The translations under genes and the position numbers were made by a program. Source: Hygrocybe punicea (taxonomy: Eukaryota; Basidiomycota; Agaricomycetes; Agaricales; Hygrophoraceae). Taken from it: a stretch of DNA of 64,000 bases. The stretch is taken from assembly GCA_963556145.1 (NCBI GenBank), contig OY744470.1, forward strand, positions 5,952,001 through 6,016,000, given 5' to 3'. Positions 22,467 to 32,768 of this stretch are shown here, piece by piece. The notes below the pieces were generated by a model. That model was given only the letters and a program-made list of their open reading frames with translations, made no database searches and had not been told where the DNA came from. Each line of letters begins with the position of its first letter. Position 1 is the first letter of the stretch.

Positions 22467-22934
22467 ATGGGGAGGCAATGAATAAATATGCCAAAATAAA
22501 AATGATGCGTGCATCGTCGCGTCTCAGACTCGTCTTTCCTTCATGATGATGAATCCAAGCCCTGTCAAGGCAGCAAAAGTTTCAAAACCTGGCTGTCATC
22601 AACGCTCAGACCCAGTGAGAAGTCCATGGTTTTAGATCCATTTAGGTCATGTAAAATCTTTCAAAATATAACTTGAATATTTAAAAGGAAAGTTGCACTC
22701 CTGCTCGAAAATTTGCCAGTTAGATCCTTTAAAAAACATCTCGACTGCGATTTGAAAACATTTCGATTGAGTAGAATACAGTAGAATACAGTCCGAACTT
22801 TGCTAGGTCGTTGCTTGTTCCCCGCTTGTTCCCCGCCTGTTCCCCCTGCTTGTTCCCTGCCCATTCCCCGTCCCCCTGCCCATTTGCCATTCTCCGCAAC
22901 CATTTCCCACTCCCCACCCTGCTACCTGTTCCCT

Positions 22935-25066
22935 TTAGGAAGTTGCCGCTGATCTTGCTACTGCCGCTGCCTTCGCCTTCGCTTCTTTGATATTCTGCTT
23001 GATTTTCTTGCTCTTCTCCTCATAGATCTGCGGCATATAGTTATTAGATGATATATATACTCGTTGCTATGCTACTTACCTGTCTTGTTGCGTTATCAAG
23101 CTCTTGCCAGATCTCGTCAAATTTGGCCTTATCAACAGGATTCTTGGGACAATAATTGATGGCGAACAGGTTCCTGTAACAGAATCATCTCAGTTTGCAA
23201 CAAAAGTATCCTAAATACTCACCGTGCCGTTGTTGCCTGCGTAGGAATCATCAGCGAGCTTTTCTTCATGGGAGCTTTCCCTGCCCCCTTTCCTTTCCGT
23301 GTTGATGAAGATGCGGCAGTTGAAGCTTCCTGATTAACCGCTGTAGCAACTACAGTCTGCATAGATGCACTGTAATAAATGTAGATTTAGTTTCTTATGT
23401 GCCGGTTTGAGTTAACTTACAAAGGATTGATGATTGTGGGGGGAACGTCTGTGGTAGTTATGGCGTCAGGTGCGGGGATTTGTTCCGTCTCATCTTGGGT
23501 ACCGTTCTGAGCCTCGACCACTGTCTCAGACAGCTCTGTGGAAGGTATCGCAGTGGATGGCAAAATGAATGAAAAAGGCCTGCATACCTATGATTTCCGG
23601 CACATTCAGAGCCGGCACCATCTCACAATCAGTCTCTGCGATCAAGGTAGATGCGGTAGGCAATGTTGTAAGCGACAGTCCGGATAAGTCACCGGATGAC
23701 TCCCGAGACACAGGTGTGATGGTGGAAGTTGGCTCGGTTGGCAATTCATTCAATGATGTGGGCGGGCTTGATTCTTCGGAAGAAGAGCTGGTGGGTGGTG
23801 TAAGGACTTGAATTGGGTTTGATAACTGGGGGACCCTGAATTTCTTCTTCTTTGCAGGTGCAGGACGAGCGGTCGATGATCGTTTCTGCGGTAGGTGCAT
23901 GTACTCGTCACCGTTTGTCACATCTTTTGTGTCACCAATGTCGCCTTCTTGATCGCTCCTTGAGTTCCCGTCACCCAAGACATATTTGCGGTACCATCCA
24001 GAGTAGTTTATCGTAGCAATTTGTTCCAGTTTCCAATGATCCTCACACAGCCGGAGCTCTGGGGCATACTCGTACATCTGCAAGCGAAAGAAAGTCTTGA
24101 AGGAAGAGGTACCTTTTCCCCAAGTCGTTGGCACAATATCCTTGCTGTGACATTCACGCCATATCTCCCTGATTTGGTTCGTTATGCTGGAGATATGAAA
24201 GCCATCCACGGGGAAGCCATTTTTATCCTCGACAAAACCAAACTTGACATTGATTCCAGCAGCAATTCGTGACTTTCCCCGCACTCCTACCTGGTTATTG
24301 ACCACTGTAGTAGTCGCGGTCCTTGAGCTCCAGTCTTGTCTTCGCCAAAACTTTACGTGCGGATAATCTTTCCTGTCGAGGGGTGCTAGGAGTGTGGTAG
24401 AGTCTGAATGTGAAGTGCGACGTGAGGTATGGTCAGAATGCGATGATGAGAATCCAGGCACATTGCCAGGTGTGAATTGGGTGCCGAAGCTATTTTCATT
24501 GGCAAAGCGAGCGGATTGTGTGAGCATCTGTAAACTCTCACTGTTGCGGCATCAGTAACAGTCACACAGGGCAAGGGAAATTTACCGGGAGTATTCCAAC
24601 TGTGATTTTAAGCGTATGTTGTCGAAGAAAAGGTTTTGGTAAATTTGGTTGCAAAAGAGGGCATTGTGGTTGAGATTCTCAACAACCAACATTTGAAAAG
24701 GTTGACGGGTCTGAATTCCGTGCTCATGCCACTGTTAGAACAAGCAAGTGGTGAAGGGTGTGAATATATGCATACCGGCATTGCAGTGTTATTAATAAAA
24801 GTTTTGTTCGGAGTGACTTGGGGAGGTCTACGAGTTTGCAGCAAATTTTGATGAGTCCTCGGTGTCAAGAAGGCATTCTGAAGGTCGGATGGAAACTGGT
24901 GTGCAGACGTGGATTCCAGCCATTCCGGAGAATCTTCCAAACTGGACTCATAGTGACTTCGCGAGTCTTCTAGATTGGACTCATGGTGACTCCGGCGAGT
25001 GGGTATAGAGAGGGCACTAGAAGGAGGGAAGACGAAAGGATTGTTTGCACTGTCTGCCGTGGTCAT
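22935..25066 (-). CDS. ORF A, conserved accessory protein of the 6.6-kb element family
   Basis: Multi-exon gene. The N-terminal exon starts near 25066 (Ser/Pro/His-rich). The large exon about 24527-23590 holds the conserved part with RGKSRIAAG, IREIWREC and APELRLCEDHWKLE. Short exons follow (about 23510-23440, 23372-23224, 23177-23080, 23031-22935), ending in an Ala/Lys-rich helix and TAA at 22935-22937. The homologue at 59754-54763 preserves the core motifs and the C-terminal helix, so the protein is under common descent in this family. A Lys-rich patch (KKKKF) precedes a Ser/Thr-rich tail. No known catalytic motif; a DNA-binding partner of the transposase is a guess from context. Confidence 0.6.
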
Positions 25067-25126
25067 GGTAGTAGACCAAGGGCGTGTGACATCACACCGA
25101 CTTCTGCTAAGTCTACCACTCTGACC

Positions 25127-25609
25127 ATGAACGTACCTGCCAATCGTGTCTTACATCTTTCCATTGATGCTCTCACTGATAACTGGGACATGTACAGTGT
25201 TCAGTTTATTATAATGTGATGGATGTCGGACCCATGGTAAGATCATACAATTTTTTTGCGGCCCAAAGACTGATTTAACACCAAAATGGCAGACACTCCT
25301 CATTCGCATCCGTGATGCTGAGACAATTCTAACCAATACCATGCTTGTGAAGCAAGAAGAGTTCAAGGAAGGGATTCCCAAGCGAGAAACAGATCAACTG
25401 GCGCCATCCGCTGATAGCGTACATGTAAAAGCATACCCTTCAGTTGTCCTCACACGCCGTTCGACTCCTGGGTCTCAATCTCAAGAATCTATACCCCCGA
25501 TTCATACGTACAATGTCAGGCATGCCGACAACGATGATTTTAAGAGACGAGGACTAAAGAGGGCATGTGATAAGGAAAACTTGGGGCCAGCCAAGCAAAG
25601 GAAGACGTA
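25127..25609 (+). pseudogene. ORF B, small accessory gene, damaged copy
   Basis: Homologue of the intact 134-aa gene at 59813-60270. Exon 1 starts MNVPANRVLHL at 25127. An extra few bases around 25205-25215 bring in a TGA before the intron (about 25240-25291). Exon 2 (about 25292-25609) is open and ends in a Lys/Arg-rich tail (ENLGPAKQRKT). It lies between ORF A and the transposase on the opposite strand. Function unknown. Confidence 0.55.
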
Positions 25610-25729
25610 GGCTGTTTTTTCTGACTGTATAAATATCGCGCTGTGCATGTGTATGTGTTCACAATTGTCTGAAATTGTCCGCAATGAGATCTTCATGTTC
25701 TCCAAGTACATCGCATACAGACGTACAAT

Positions 25730-28700
25730 CTATTGTGCCTGCAGATCCTCCTCTTCAATACCACCGAGAGTCGCAACTTCCAGCCCCATCTTTTCGCCAA
25801 CAAAGAAGAGATTCTGATCGAAGGGGAGTGGCACCATGGCTACAACCGAGTGGATGTTTCTAACATCAATCACTCGCAAACTTTCGGCACCTTGATAGTT
25901 ACAAACCCAGAGAGTCCCATAGGATTCACGTAGCAGATCAATATTGGGTGGGGAATAGGTGGAGATAAGAGCGAGCGTCCTTGTTTCGTCATATATAGTC
26001 GCCTGAAAGAAAAACTGGGTTTCGCCATAAAAAACAGTATCATTTGTTGAATACTAGGAGAAGATATCAGTGCCAAGAACGGTAGGATGGGAATGACTTA
26101 CGCGAATATTGCGTGACATGCGCACCTGCTCCAATGGCTTCCTCTTCTCCTTCCAGGCAGATCGTGCAATTTGTCCAGTAGGAAGTCGTAGGCGTGCCCA
26201 ACGGCAGACTCGAGGATTCCATCCAGCTACATTCTCACCAGTTTGTTCACGCATGTAGTCTCGCACAGCAACAGCAGCTGGCCCTTGTAAGGTGCACATG
26301 TGTTCGTCTTTAGCACGCAACAAGACATAACCGTCTCCGAGATCTTGAGAGCCACGTGGGTTTGTCTCGTCCTTCACCAGCTCAGGTATAGCAGCTTTGA
26401 GAGCATTGACATGAGCTCGGCGGAGACCACGTTGTGACAGGTTTGCGAAGGGTTGAGATGGTTGTTTCATCTCTTCTGTAAGGTTTCCGATCATTCGTTC
26501 CATCATCCATTGTGTGTAGTAACACAATGGTCCTAGAATGTGCACTATGTGTGCCAAATGAAGAAGAATGTGGAGAACAGGTCGACAAAAGTGAAGTCGT
26601 TCGACTTTGCGTTGATAATATATTTCCTCAAATTCCTTGACATATTCTGTGAGGAGTCGATGTGCTTGTATGAGTTCTTCTTGTGTAATTCGGCGTTGAT
26701 GGAGGATTCGAATGGCCCGTACGAGTTTGCAGTAGTTCTGGAAATAAAGGGTAGGAAGAAGGCCATACAGAAGACCTGGCCCGAGTACGAAAATGTATGT
26801 CAAGTATTCCCAGGCCTTGTAACCGCTCGAAATTTTCTCGGCAGGATTGCGAGGTGGTCTGTCAAATGATCCGGGAAGGTATGGTGTCGCATCGGCAACT
26901 GATTTTCCATGCCAGTCCCATGTGTCACCTTGAAGGACGGCCCAGGGCCAGGTCATTTTGTCATCCGGTTCCTTACAAGTTATTTTTGCACGCCAGAGAG
27001 CAAGATTGAGCTCGGTTAAGTTGAGTGAAACAATGTGCATAATGTCGGGGGCAAAACAGATAGGTATCAGTATCATACGAGGAGATGGAAGTCCACTGAA
27101 AATGCTTGGTTTACTGATGCCAGTTTCACGACGGCGATTCGAGTATTGAGTCAAATTTCGGGAAGTGATGAGATAGTTGAGGTTTTCAAGGTATTCACCT
27201 GCCGGTCGAATTGGCATTTGATGGAAGGGGTAGTCGTCGTGATCACTCCCTTCAAGTACGTAGTCGTTGGGCTTGAGATGGACGGTGTAGTAAGTCGTGT
27301 CATCAGGGAATCGCCGTCCTTTCATGGGACAATACGTTCTGCATCCATAGTAGCCTTGATGGCCTACTAATCCACTCATGTGGGTAGCGCCAGGGCCATC
27401 GGCAGCGCCTATGGCAAAAAATGGCCGGGAAACGTGAACAGTTTCATCATATGCATCCCAGACGCTGAAACCATGTCGTTGAAGAGCTGAGACATGGTGG
27501 AGGCCAGGGGCGAGGAAGGAGTCAAAGATTTGAGGCGGTTTTGGTCCAGGTATGAATCCCCCGATTGGGACGGTGTGTGTTTTGTATCTGCCATCAGGGG
27601 CAATGTCATAGATACCCCAAATATACAGCCAGCAGTTTGAGATCTTGTTCCGAAAGAGTTGTGCACCGTCCAATGATAGAAGTAAGGTGGTGTCGTGGTC
27701 ATTGATGTGTCCCTTGGAGAAGGCGGAAAGATATTCGGATCCGGACAGGAAGTCTTCATACTGGCTAATTACACCATTATTTGCTCGTATCTCAGCTTGA
27801 AGTTGGTGAGAACGGATGGATCGATATTGCATGGCCTCAGCACTCCGCCTACTGCGCCACATGGCCTGCAGCTGGGGACCGAGGGGGATAGTGAGGAAAG
27901 TCTTGCGAGGAATTCGCGTCTCGCCATTGCTAGCATCGTATTGAATTGCATCGTATCGTAATTCACCACATTTTGGACAGTGAATGAGATCAGAGAAAGG
28001 GCCGGTGAAGCCGATACATGAATTTTCGCACATGTCATGCATCAGTGGTACAATTCCGGTGATTTCATTGATTGTGCGTTGGAGACGATCAAGGGAGAGG
28101 AAGTCGCAGTCCGGGAAGCGCTCTGAGATTGCCTCACCTACGGTTGTGTATGTGTCTTGTGACGCTTTCGTAGTAGCGAGATAGATTTTGATTGCGAGCA
28201 GGACATCGGGATTATCAACATCGGGAGGGCCTTCAGGTGGATGATGGAGTCGGTGGATGGTCTCAGTGTCAAGACCCCCATTTTCAAGGGTAGCGTTACG
28301 GAGATAGTTGATAAAAGACAGGGAAATATTGAGGTCGTCAACCGAGGCAGCCTGGAATGCTGGTTCAGCATCGTCCTGATCGGGACCAAGGTCAGGGTGT
28401 TCGTCAATTGCAGGGTCGACTTCTGTAAGACTTCCGGGGTCAACTATACGATCAAACTACAAACAGAAAACTCATTGAACAAATAAAATCCTTGAATAAT
28501 TATTACACTCACCGCTCTATCATCATCTGCTGGAGCTGGATTTCTCTCTGGGTCCACAGGTGGCAATGCGGCAACGTATAGGTCCTCAAGGTTGTCTTCT
28601 GCCACCTCAACCAGTGGGGGAAGTATCGGGATGATGTTGGCATGGGGGTTGTCGAAGTTGTCATCTTGCGTTTCGTCTTCCATTTCGTCTTGCTGCATAT

Positions 28701-28965
28701 TGAGGATATCAGGCACTTCTTGATTGGGAGGGAAATTCTCTTCGTCATCCACAACGTCGTCTAACATCTCCTGGTTGTGTTCAGACCCGCCGTCGTTGTC
28801 TGCTCTCTGCCTGTCGACACCATTCTGGGCAAGGAATTCTTGTAGTGCAGTGCGAATCCGGTTAGGGCGATAAGGTGCGTGGGTCAAGTACGTCCGTCTG
28901 GAGACCTCTCGTAGCGTCCCGCAATAACGAGGACAGTCACAATAGTACCTTTGTTCGGTTGACAT
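25730..28965 (-). CDS. Tnp2-like transposase, intact, 1042 aa
   Basis: Exons 28965-28513, 28456-26102 and 26053-25730 (453, 2355 and 324 nt; all in phase, no internal stop). Residues 1-150: Cys motif CDCPRYCG followed by a long acidic region. Residues about 285-310: cysteines (MCENSC, CPKC). Then the Tnp2 core with LLSLDGAQL, IPGPKPPQIFDSF, CRTYCPMKG, and APDIMHIVSLNL (the counterpart of the MHNLFLG region). The C-terminal exon is conserved in copy 2 (YQGAESLRVIDV, NLFFVGEK). It would mobilise this element and related copies; within the window it is the only Tnp2 gene without stops. The start ATG is 28963-28965; an upstream in-frame ATG at 29028 is less likely. Confidence 0.85.
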
Positions 28966-29467
28966 ACTAAAATGAATTAGTATACAGTGTCTTTCGTTTG
29001 AATAAAGATATATCTTACACTTATTCAAAACTTAGGCAACGGGTTCCATAAAGATGCGGGCGAGAGTCGTTCAAGTTGAGAATTGCCTCTTATCAAAGGT
29101 GTGCGGATTGACGGGCAACCATACTTAATCATATGTAACTGAATATAAATGGAAATATAGTATATAATTCGTTTCTAAACTACGGACTTTTCACTGGGGC
29201 TCAGATGTCACATTCTCCACGGCATCGGAGAGCTTTGACCAGCTGCATATTAGGGCGCCACCGATTCTCCGAGTCCAGCGCGGGCACACTAGACGCATAG
29301 CAGCGTTCGTTGCTGACTTGCGCCGGCCAGTGGAGGCTAATTCAAATGTGAATGTCGTACACGAGCGTCTTTGCAACTTGCTCAACGCCATTAATGACGA
29401 AATCTCCCTTGTTCAAACTTCTGCCAATTCGCTGACATACAGCGTCGCTACCGCAAGACAAGCTTGA

Positions 29468-29967
29468 AAAGCTTGTTTTTATCGATCATATATGCATCAT
29501 ACCTCGCCATTATCGCACCACCCTGACAAAGGGATCGTTGACAAGCCAGGTGTCGTTACTGTCCTTTCTTCATACTGAGCCTTGGGACCTTGCAGTCAAG
29601 TTTCACCACTGCATGAAACAATCTTCAAAACCAATCAGTGGTTCACAGTAAGCATTAACCGATTGCGAGCGTTCGTGATCTTTGGTTTCTGCATGCAAAC
29701 ACTGAGCCTTCAGGAGAAGGGTTGAAACAGCTATGGGGACAGACGACCGTTGGCGTGAACTGCACCTATGATAGCTGTAAAGTCAAGTTTTGAACTCAAG
29801 GTATATCAATTCTTTTCCACTTGGAACCTTGTTCAGGCCCTACGACAGTAAACTAAACATGTATATGGGAATGAATGCGCCTAAAAGCTAAAGAGGTGAG
29901 GTTCTACTGTAATGTCCCGATTATAGAAACGAGTGAATATGATAACACAGAGCGAGTGAACAATGTT
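29468..29967. other. intergenic, no gene seen
   Basis: About 500 bp between the broken 109-aa gene and the stop of the GT2 gene. It holds the presumed 3' ends of both convergent genes. No repeat or ORF worth reporting. Confidence 0.6.
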
Positions 29968-32010
29968 CTAGACAGATGTTGCAGGATCCGCGGCAGGTCT
30001 TCGACGAACCAACTTCGACGACAGAAAGGAGGCGAGACGACTGATTCCACGGGAAGCGTGGATAAAAATGAATCGCACACCCGCGTACACAATAGGGAAA
30101 TTAACGATGTAACTCCAAAAAATGAAAATCGAGGGAACCACCCAATCCATGGATGTGTGGTACATGTGGAGCGACGGAATGGTGGAAACTCCAAACGTCA
30201 CGGTGACAAGGGCAAGGAAAGCGAGGTTCCAGTTAGCGAGCGTGGGCCACGAGTCGCCGAACGCTTCAGCTGACCCCTTGACGCGGTATGTGTGATGCTT
30301 CGGATTGAGACGTCCACGCAGCCAACCCCAGAATACGCTGAGGTACGTCGGAACAAAGGTAAACACTGCAACAATGGATGCGACTTTGGTTTCTATCGAG
30401 AGAGAAGGGAGCAAGAAGAACAAGGCGTAGACGGGGAGGTATTCGGATATCAAAGGGAGCCACGTCGTAGTCGGGTCGCCGGAGACGGTATGGAATACAA
30501 ACCACAGGCCCATGCGGACCACGATAGCGACCATGAATAGAAGCATCAGAATCCAGTACCATGATCCCACCATATACGCCATGCGCCACGTGAGGGGTAG
30601 GTCGTTGGAAAACAAGGCGATACGGTAAAGCAGCATTTGTGCTGAGCCGGCCACCCAGCGTTCACGTTGCGTGAAGAACTCGGACAGGGTCTCCGGTGAA
30701 AGTCCCTCTATTAAACGACAATCCAGGTACTTGCTCCTCCAGCCCCGTTTATGCATGGCCAGTGACGTCGTGACATCCTCCACGGCACAGTCAGTAATAA
30801 AGCCACCCCCGATGTCATCCAGCGCTCTTCGTTGCATCACGTGTCCCGTTCCAACGCAAGGGGCGCAACCCATGCCATTGTAGCTTGGCAACATGAGTTT
30901 GTAGAAGAGATCATGCGATCCATCCAGCAGTCTGACGAGAGGAAGGTTTCGGTTGTAGAATACCTGAGTAGTTTGGACAAAGGCGGTCACATCGTCTAAC
31001 GAGGGCATGCGATGTTCATCTACGATAGAAAGTAGGTGGGGGATGACGCGAAGGAGGAAGTCTGGGTGGCAGTGATGATCTGCATCGACGACAGAGATTA
31101 GAGTGCTCGATGACTGACGAAGCCCATTATTGAGATTGCCGGCCTTGGCGTCTTTGCCATCCGGACGCGTGATGTAACGCAAGTTCGAATGTTGCTGGAT
31201 CATGGGTGCCACATGCTCCCGGACAGGCTTTGAACGAGAGCCGTCATCCAAAATATAGATCATGAGTTTACTCTTCGGGTAGTCCAAAAGGAGCGCTGCC
31301 TCGATTGTTGGGCGAAAAAGTTCCCAATCTTCTTTGTAACGAGGGAGAAAGACGTCGACAGTCGGAAAGTCGTCGGGGTGCATGAAATCGCCTAAATTCA
31401 ACGTGGGCTCATCTTTATACCAGAGCATTGAGCCCAAGAACACGGCCGTCGTGAACATCGTCATCACAAGCATCACTAGGCGTGACACAATCAAGCAGAC
31501 GACTTGCAGTGTGGATGTGACACGAACAGACGTCCAATACGGTATGGGGATAAAGAGAGAAATGACAGAAATTGCCATGTTTCCCAGGACAGTTAGCGTG
31601 AAAAGAACGAGGAGGACCCAGAGCATGACCCGCACACGGAGGTTATGACATTTGCAGCGATCGTCTAGGGCTTTCTCCGCGGCGAGCTGCTCCTTCGAAC
31701 GATGGAACGATGGGGATAGTGAACGTTTGTCAGTCTCTTCTGCCTTTCCAAGGAATGCTGAAGTGGCAACTTCCATGTCGGGGACCCCTTCGACTGTCGG
31801 GAAGATGTCACATTCCTTCTCTTCAACTTTGAGCTGCTCCTTCGAACGATGGGAAGATGGGGATAGTGAACGTGTGTCCATCTCGTCCGCCCCGTCATGG
31901 AATGGTGAAGTGGCAACTTCTACCTCGGGGACCCCTTCGGCTATCGGGGAGGTGTCAAATTCCTTCTCTTCGACTTTGGACGGTGACCCAGCAGTGACTG
32001 AGGATTCCAT
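29968..32010 (-). CDS. cellulose-synthase-like processive GT2 glycosyltransferase, 680 aa
   Basis: Membrane beta-glycan synthase of the BcsA/GT2 type, using a UDP-sugar to extend a polysaccharide across the membrane; the product cannot be named from sequence. Single exon. The cytosolic N-terminus includes a 49-aa tandem duplication (residues 12-60 and 61-109). Two membrane segments fall at about 128-153 and 163-196. Catalytic motifs: DDGS (255-258), DAD (309-311), TDCAVED (406-412) and QRERW (448-452). Several further membrane helices (about 475-660) and an Arg-rich tail follow. All D, D, D, QxxRW signature residues are present, so it is likely active. Head-to-head with the GH10 gene, 758 bp apart. 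The lack of introns is unusual here and may point to transfer from bacteria. Confidence 0.85.
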   Translation of the reverse strand: MESSVTAGSPSKVEEKEFDTSPIAEGVPEVEVATSPFHDGADEMDTRSLSPSSHRSKEQLKVEEKECDIFPTVEGVPDMEVATSAFLGKAEETDKRSLSPSFHRSKEQLAAEKALDDRCKCHNLRVRVMLWVLLVLFTLTVLGNMAISVISLFIPIPYWTSVRVTSTLQVVCLIVSRLVMLVMTMFTTAVFLGSMLWYKDEPTLNLGDFMHPDDFPTVDVFLPRYKEDWELFRPTIEAALLLDYPKSKLMIYILDDGSRSKPVREHVAPMIQQHSNLRYITRPDGKDAKAGNLNNGLRQSSSTLISVVDADHHCHPDFLLRVIPHLLSIVDEHRMPSLDDVTAFVQTTQVFYNRNLPLVRLLDGSHDLFYKLMLPSYNGMGCAPCVGTGHVMQRRALDDIGGGFITDCAVEDVTTSLAMHKRGWRSKYLDCRLIEGLSPETLSEFFTQRERWVAGSAQMLLYRIALFSNDLPLTWRMAYMVGSWYWILMLLFMVAIVVRMGLWFVFHTVSGDPTTTWLPLISEYLPVYALFFLLPSLSIETKVASIVAVFTFVPTYLSVFWGWLRGRLNPKHHTYRVKGSAEAFGDSWPTLANWNLAFLALVTVTFGVSTIPSLHMYHTSMDWVVPSIFIFWSYIVNFPIVYAGVRFIFIHASRGISRLASFLSSKLVRRRPAADPATSV
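31684..31977 (-). repeat. 147-bp tandem duplication within the GT2 gene
   Basis: Two consecutive 147-bp units (31977-31831, 31830-31684) encode the 49-aa repeats. Both contain RSLSPS and HRSKEQL, so the copies have diverged but kept frame. Confidence 0.8.
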
Positions 32011-32193
32011 CTACTGATAGTTGAGACAAGTCGCTGCAAAGAGGATCAGTTGTGGTTTTTTTACGAGGAAAACGATAACTTGCCTTCAGGATGGATGTCA
32101 AACCAAAGTGCAGTCTGTCAACACGTTGACACCGTGGGGCGCGACAAAAGTCATTCATACTAAGGATAGTACCTATATACAAGAACGTTCAAT

Positions 32194-32435
32194 GGAAGCA
32201 ATTCCGTCCCGTTTAGAACATGTCCTAGACATAAATTTTAAAAATCAATGTTGATGCCGATGTGCCGAGCCAGGTTGTGGGGGCCATGTGAAATTTTTAC
32301 CCTCCCAAATAACACATGGACCCTTTATGGACCACAAACCTGGCTCGGCACATCGGCATCAACATTGATTTTTAAAATTTATGTCTAGGACATGTTCTAA
32401 ACGAGTCGAAACGTTAACGGAACGGAATTGCTTCC
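32194..32435. repeat. 242-bp palindromic MITE-like sequence between GT2 and GH10
   Basis: Arms of about 85 bp (GGAAGCAATTCCG at the left, CGGAATTGCTTCC at the right; inner part around GAGCCAGGTT and AACCTGGCTC) surround a 60-bp centre. The right arm has about 15 extra bases. No clear TSD. It lies in the shared upstream region of the two genes and could form a strong hairpin. Confidence 0.7.
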
Positions 32436-32768
32436 AAGTTTCAACTTCGCGATTATTGCTGCACTAACGCCAAATGTATAAATTATAATTATAACTCCGC
32501 TGTTCGGCACCGCACCCGAATAGTACTTGGTTTTTCATTTGTATGATAGTGCCTGCCATTGTTTAGCCTCGCCGTAAGTGCACCCTTGTTTCTGGCTGGC
32601 CGTGTACGATCTGTAACACTCCTCCACCTCGCCCTTTAAAGAGATTTCGTGTTCCTGCAAAACAAGGTGCGCGCTGCTGGCGTATCACGATCCTACTCTA
32701 GTTATTAACTATGCCAGATTTGAACCCTGATATCGAAAACTTCGCATCTCACTTGTCTGCAAAACCGC

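Larger units (their letters stand above)
22611..29198. mobile_element. 6.6-kb Tnp2-type DNA transposon, copy 1, TSD GCTCAGA
   Basis: Ends CCCAGTGAGAAGTCC (22611) and, inverted, CCCAGTGAAAAGTCC (to 29198), flanked by GCTCAGA at 22604-22610 and 29199-29205. It carries three genes: ORF A (minus, 22935-25066), ORF B (plus, 25127-25609, damaged) and a Tnp2-like transposase (minus, 28965-25730, intact). The order is the same in the copy at 54439-64000. A 7-bp TSD and CCCAGTG ends differ from standard CACTA elements, so this may be a distinct Tnp2-related lineage. Confidence 0.85.
22543..29467 (+). pseudogene. small host gene (109 aa) split by a 6.6-kb transposon
   Basis: Two halves, 22543-22610 and 29206-29467, read as one open frame of 110 codons (stop included) once the transposon and one copy of GCTCAGA are removed; 68 + 262 = 330 nt. 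The start is one of three consecutive ATGs (22543-22551). The second half is helical with an Arg-rich middle and a coiled-coil-like C-terminus (VHERLCNLLNAINDEISLV). I do not recognise the family. In the ancestral allele its ATG would lie about 75 bp from the ATG of the divergent NLR gene, suggesting a shared promoter. The insertion truncates the product after about 23 codons. Confidence 0.65.

Noticed and set aside
22604..29206. 8-bp TSD for the 6.6-kb element
   Set aside because: Extending by one base on either side gives a mismatch; only GCTCAGA (7 bp) matches, and 7 bp restores the host frame.
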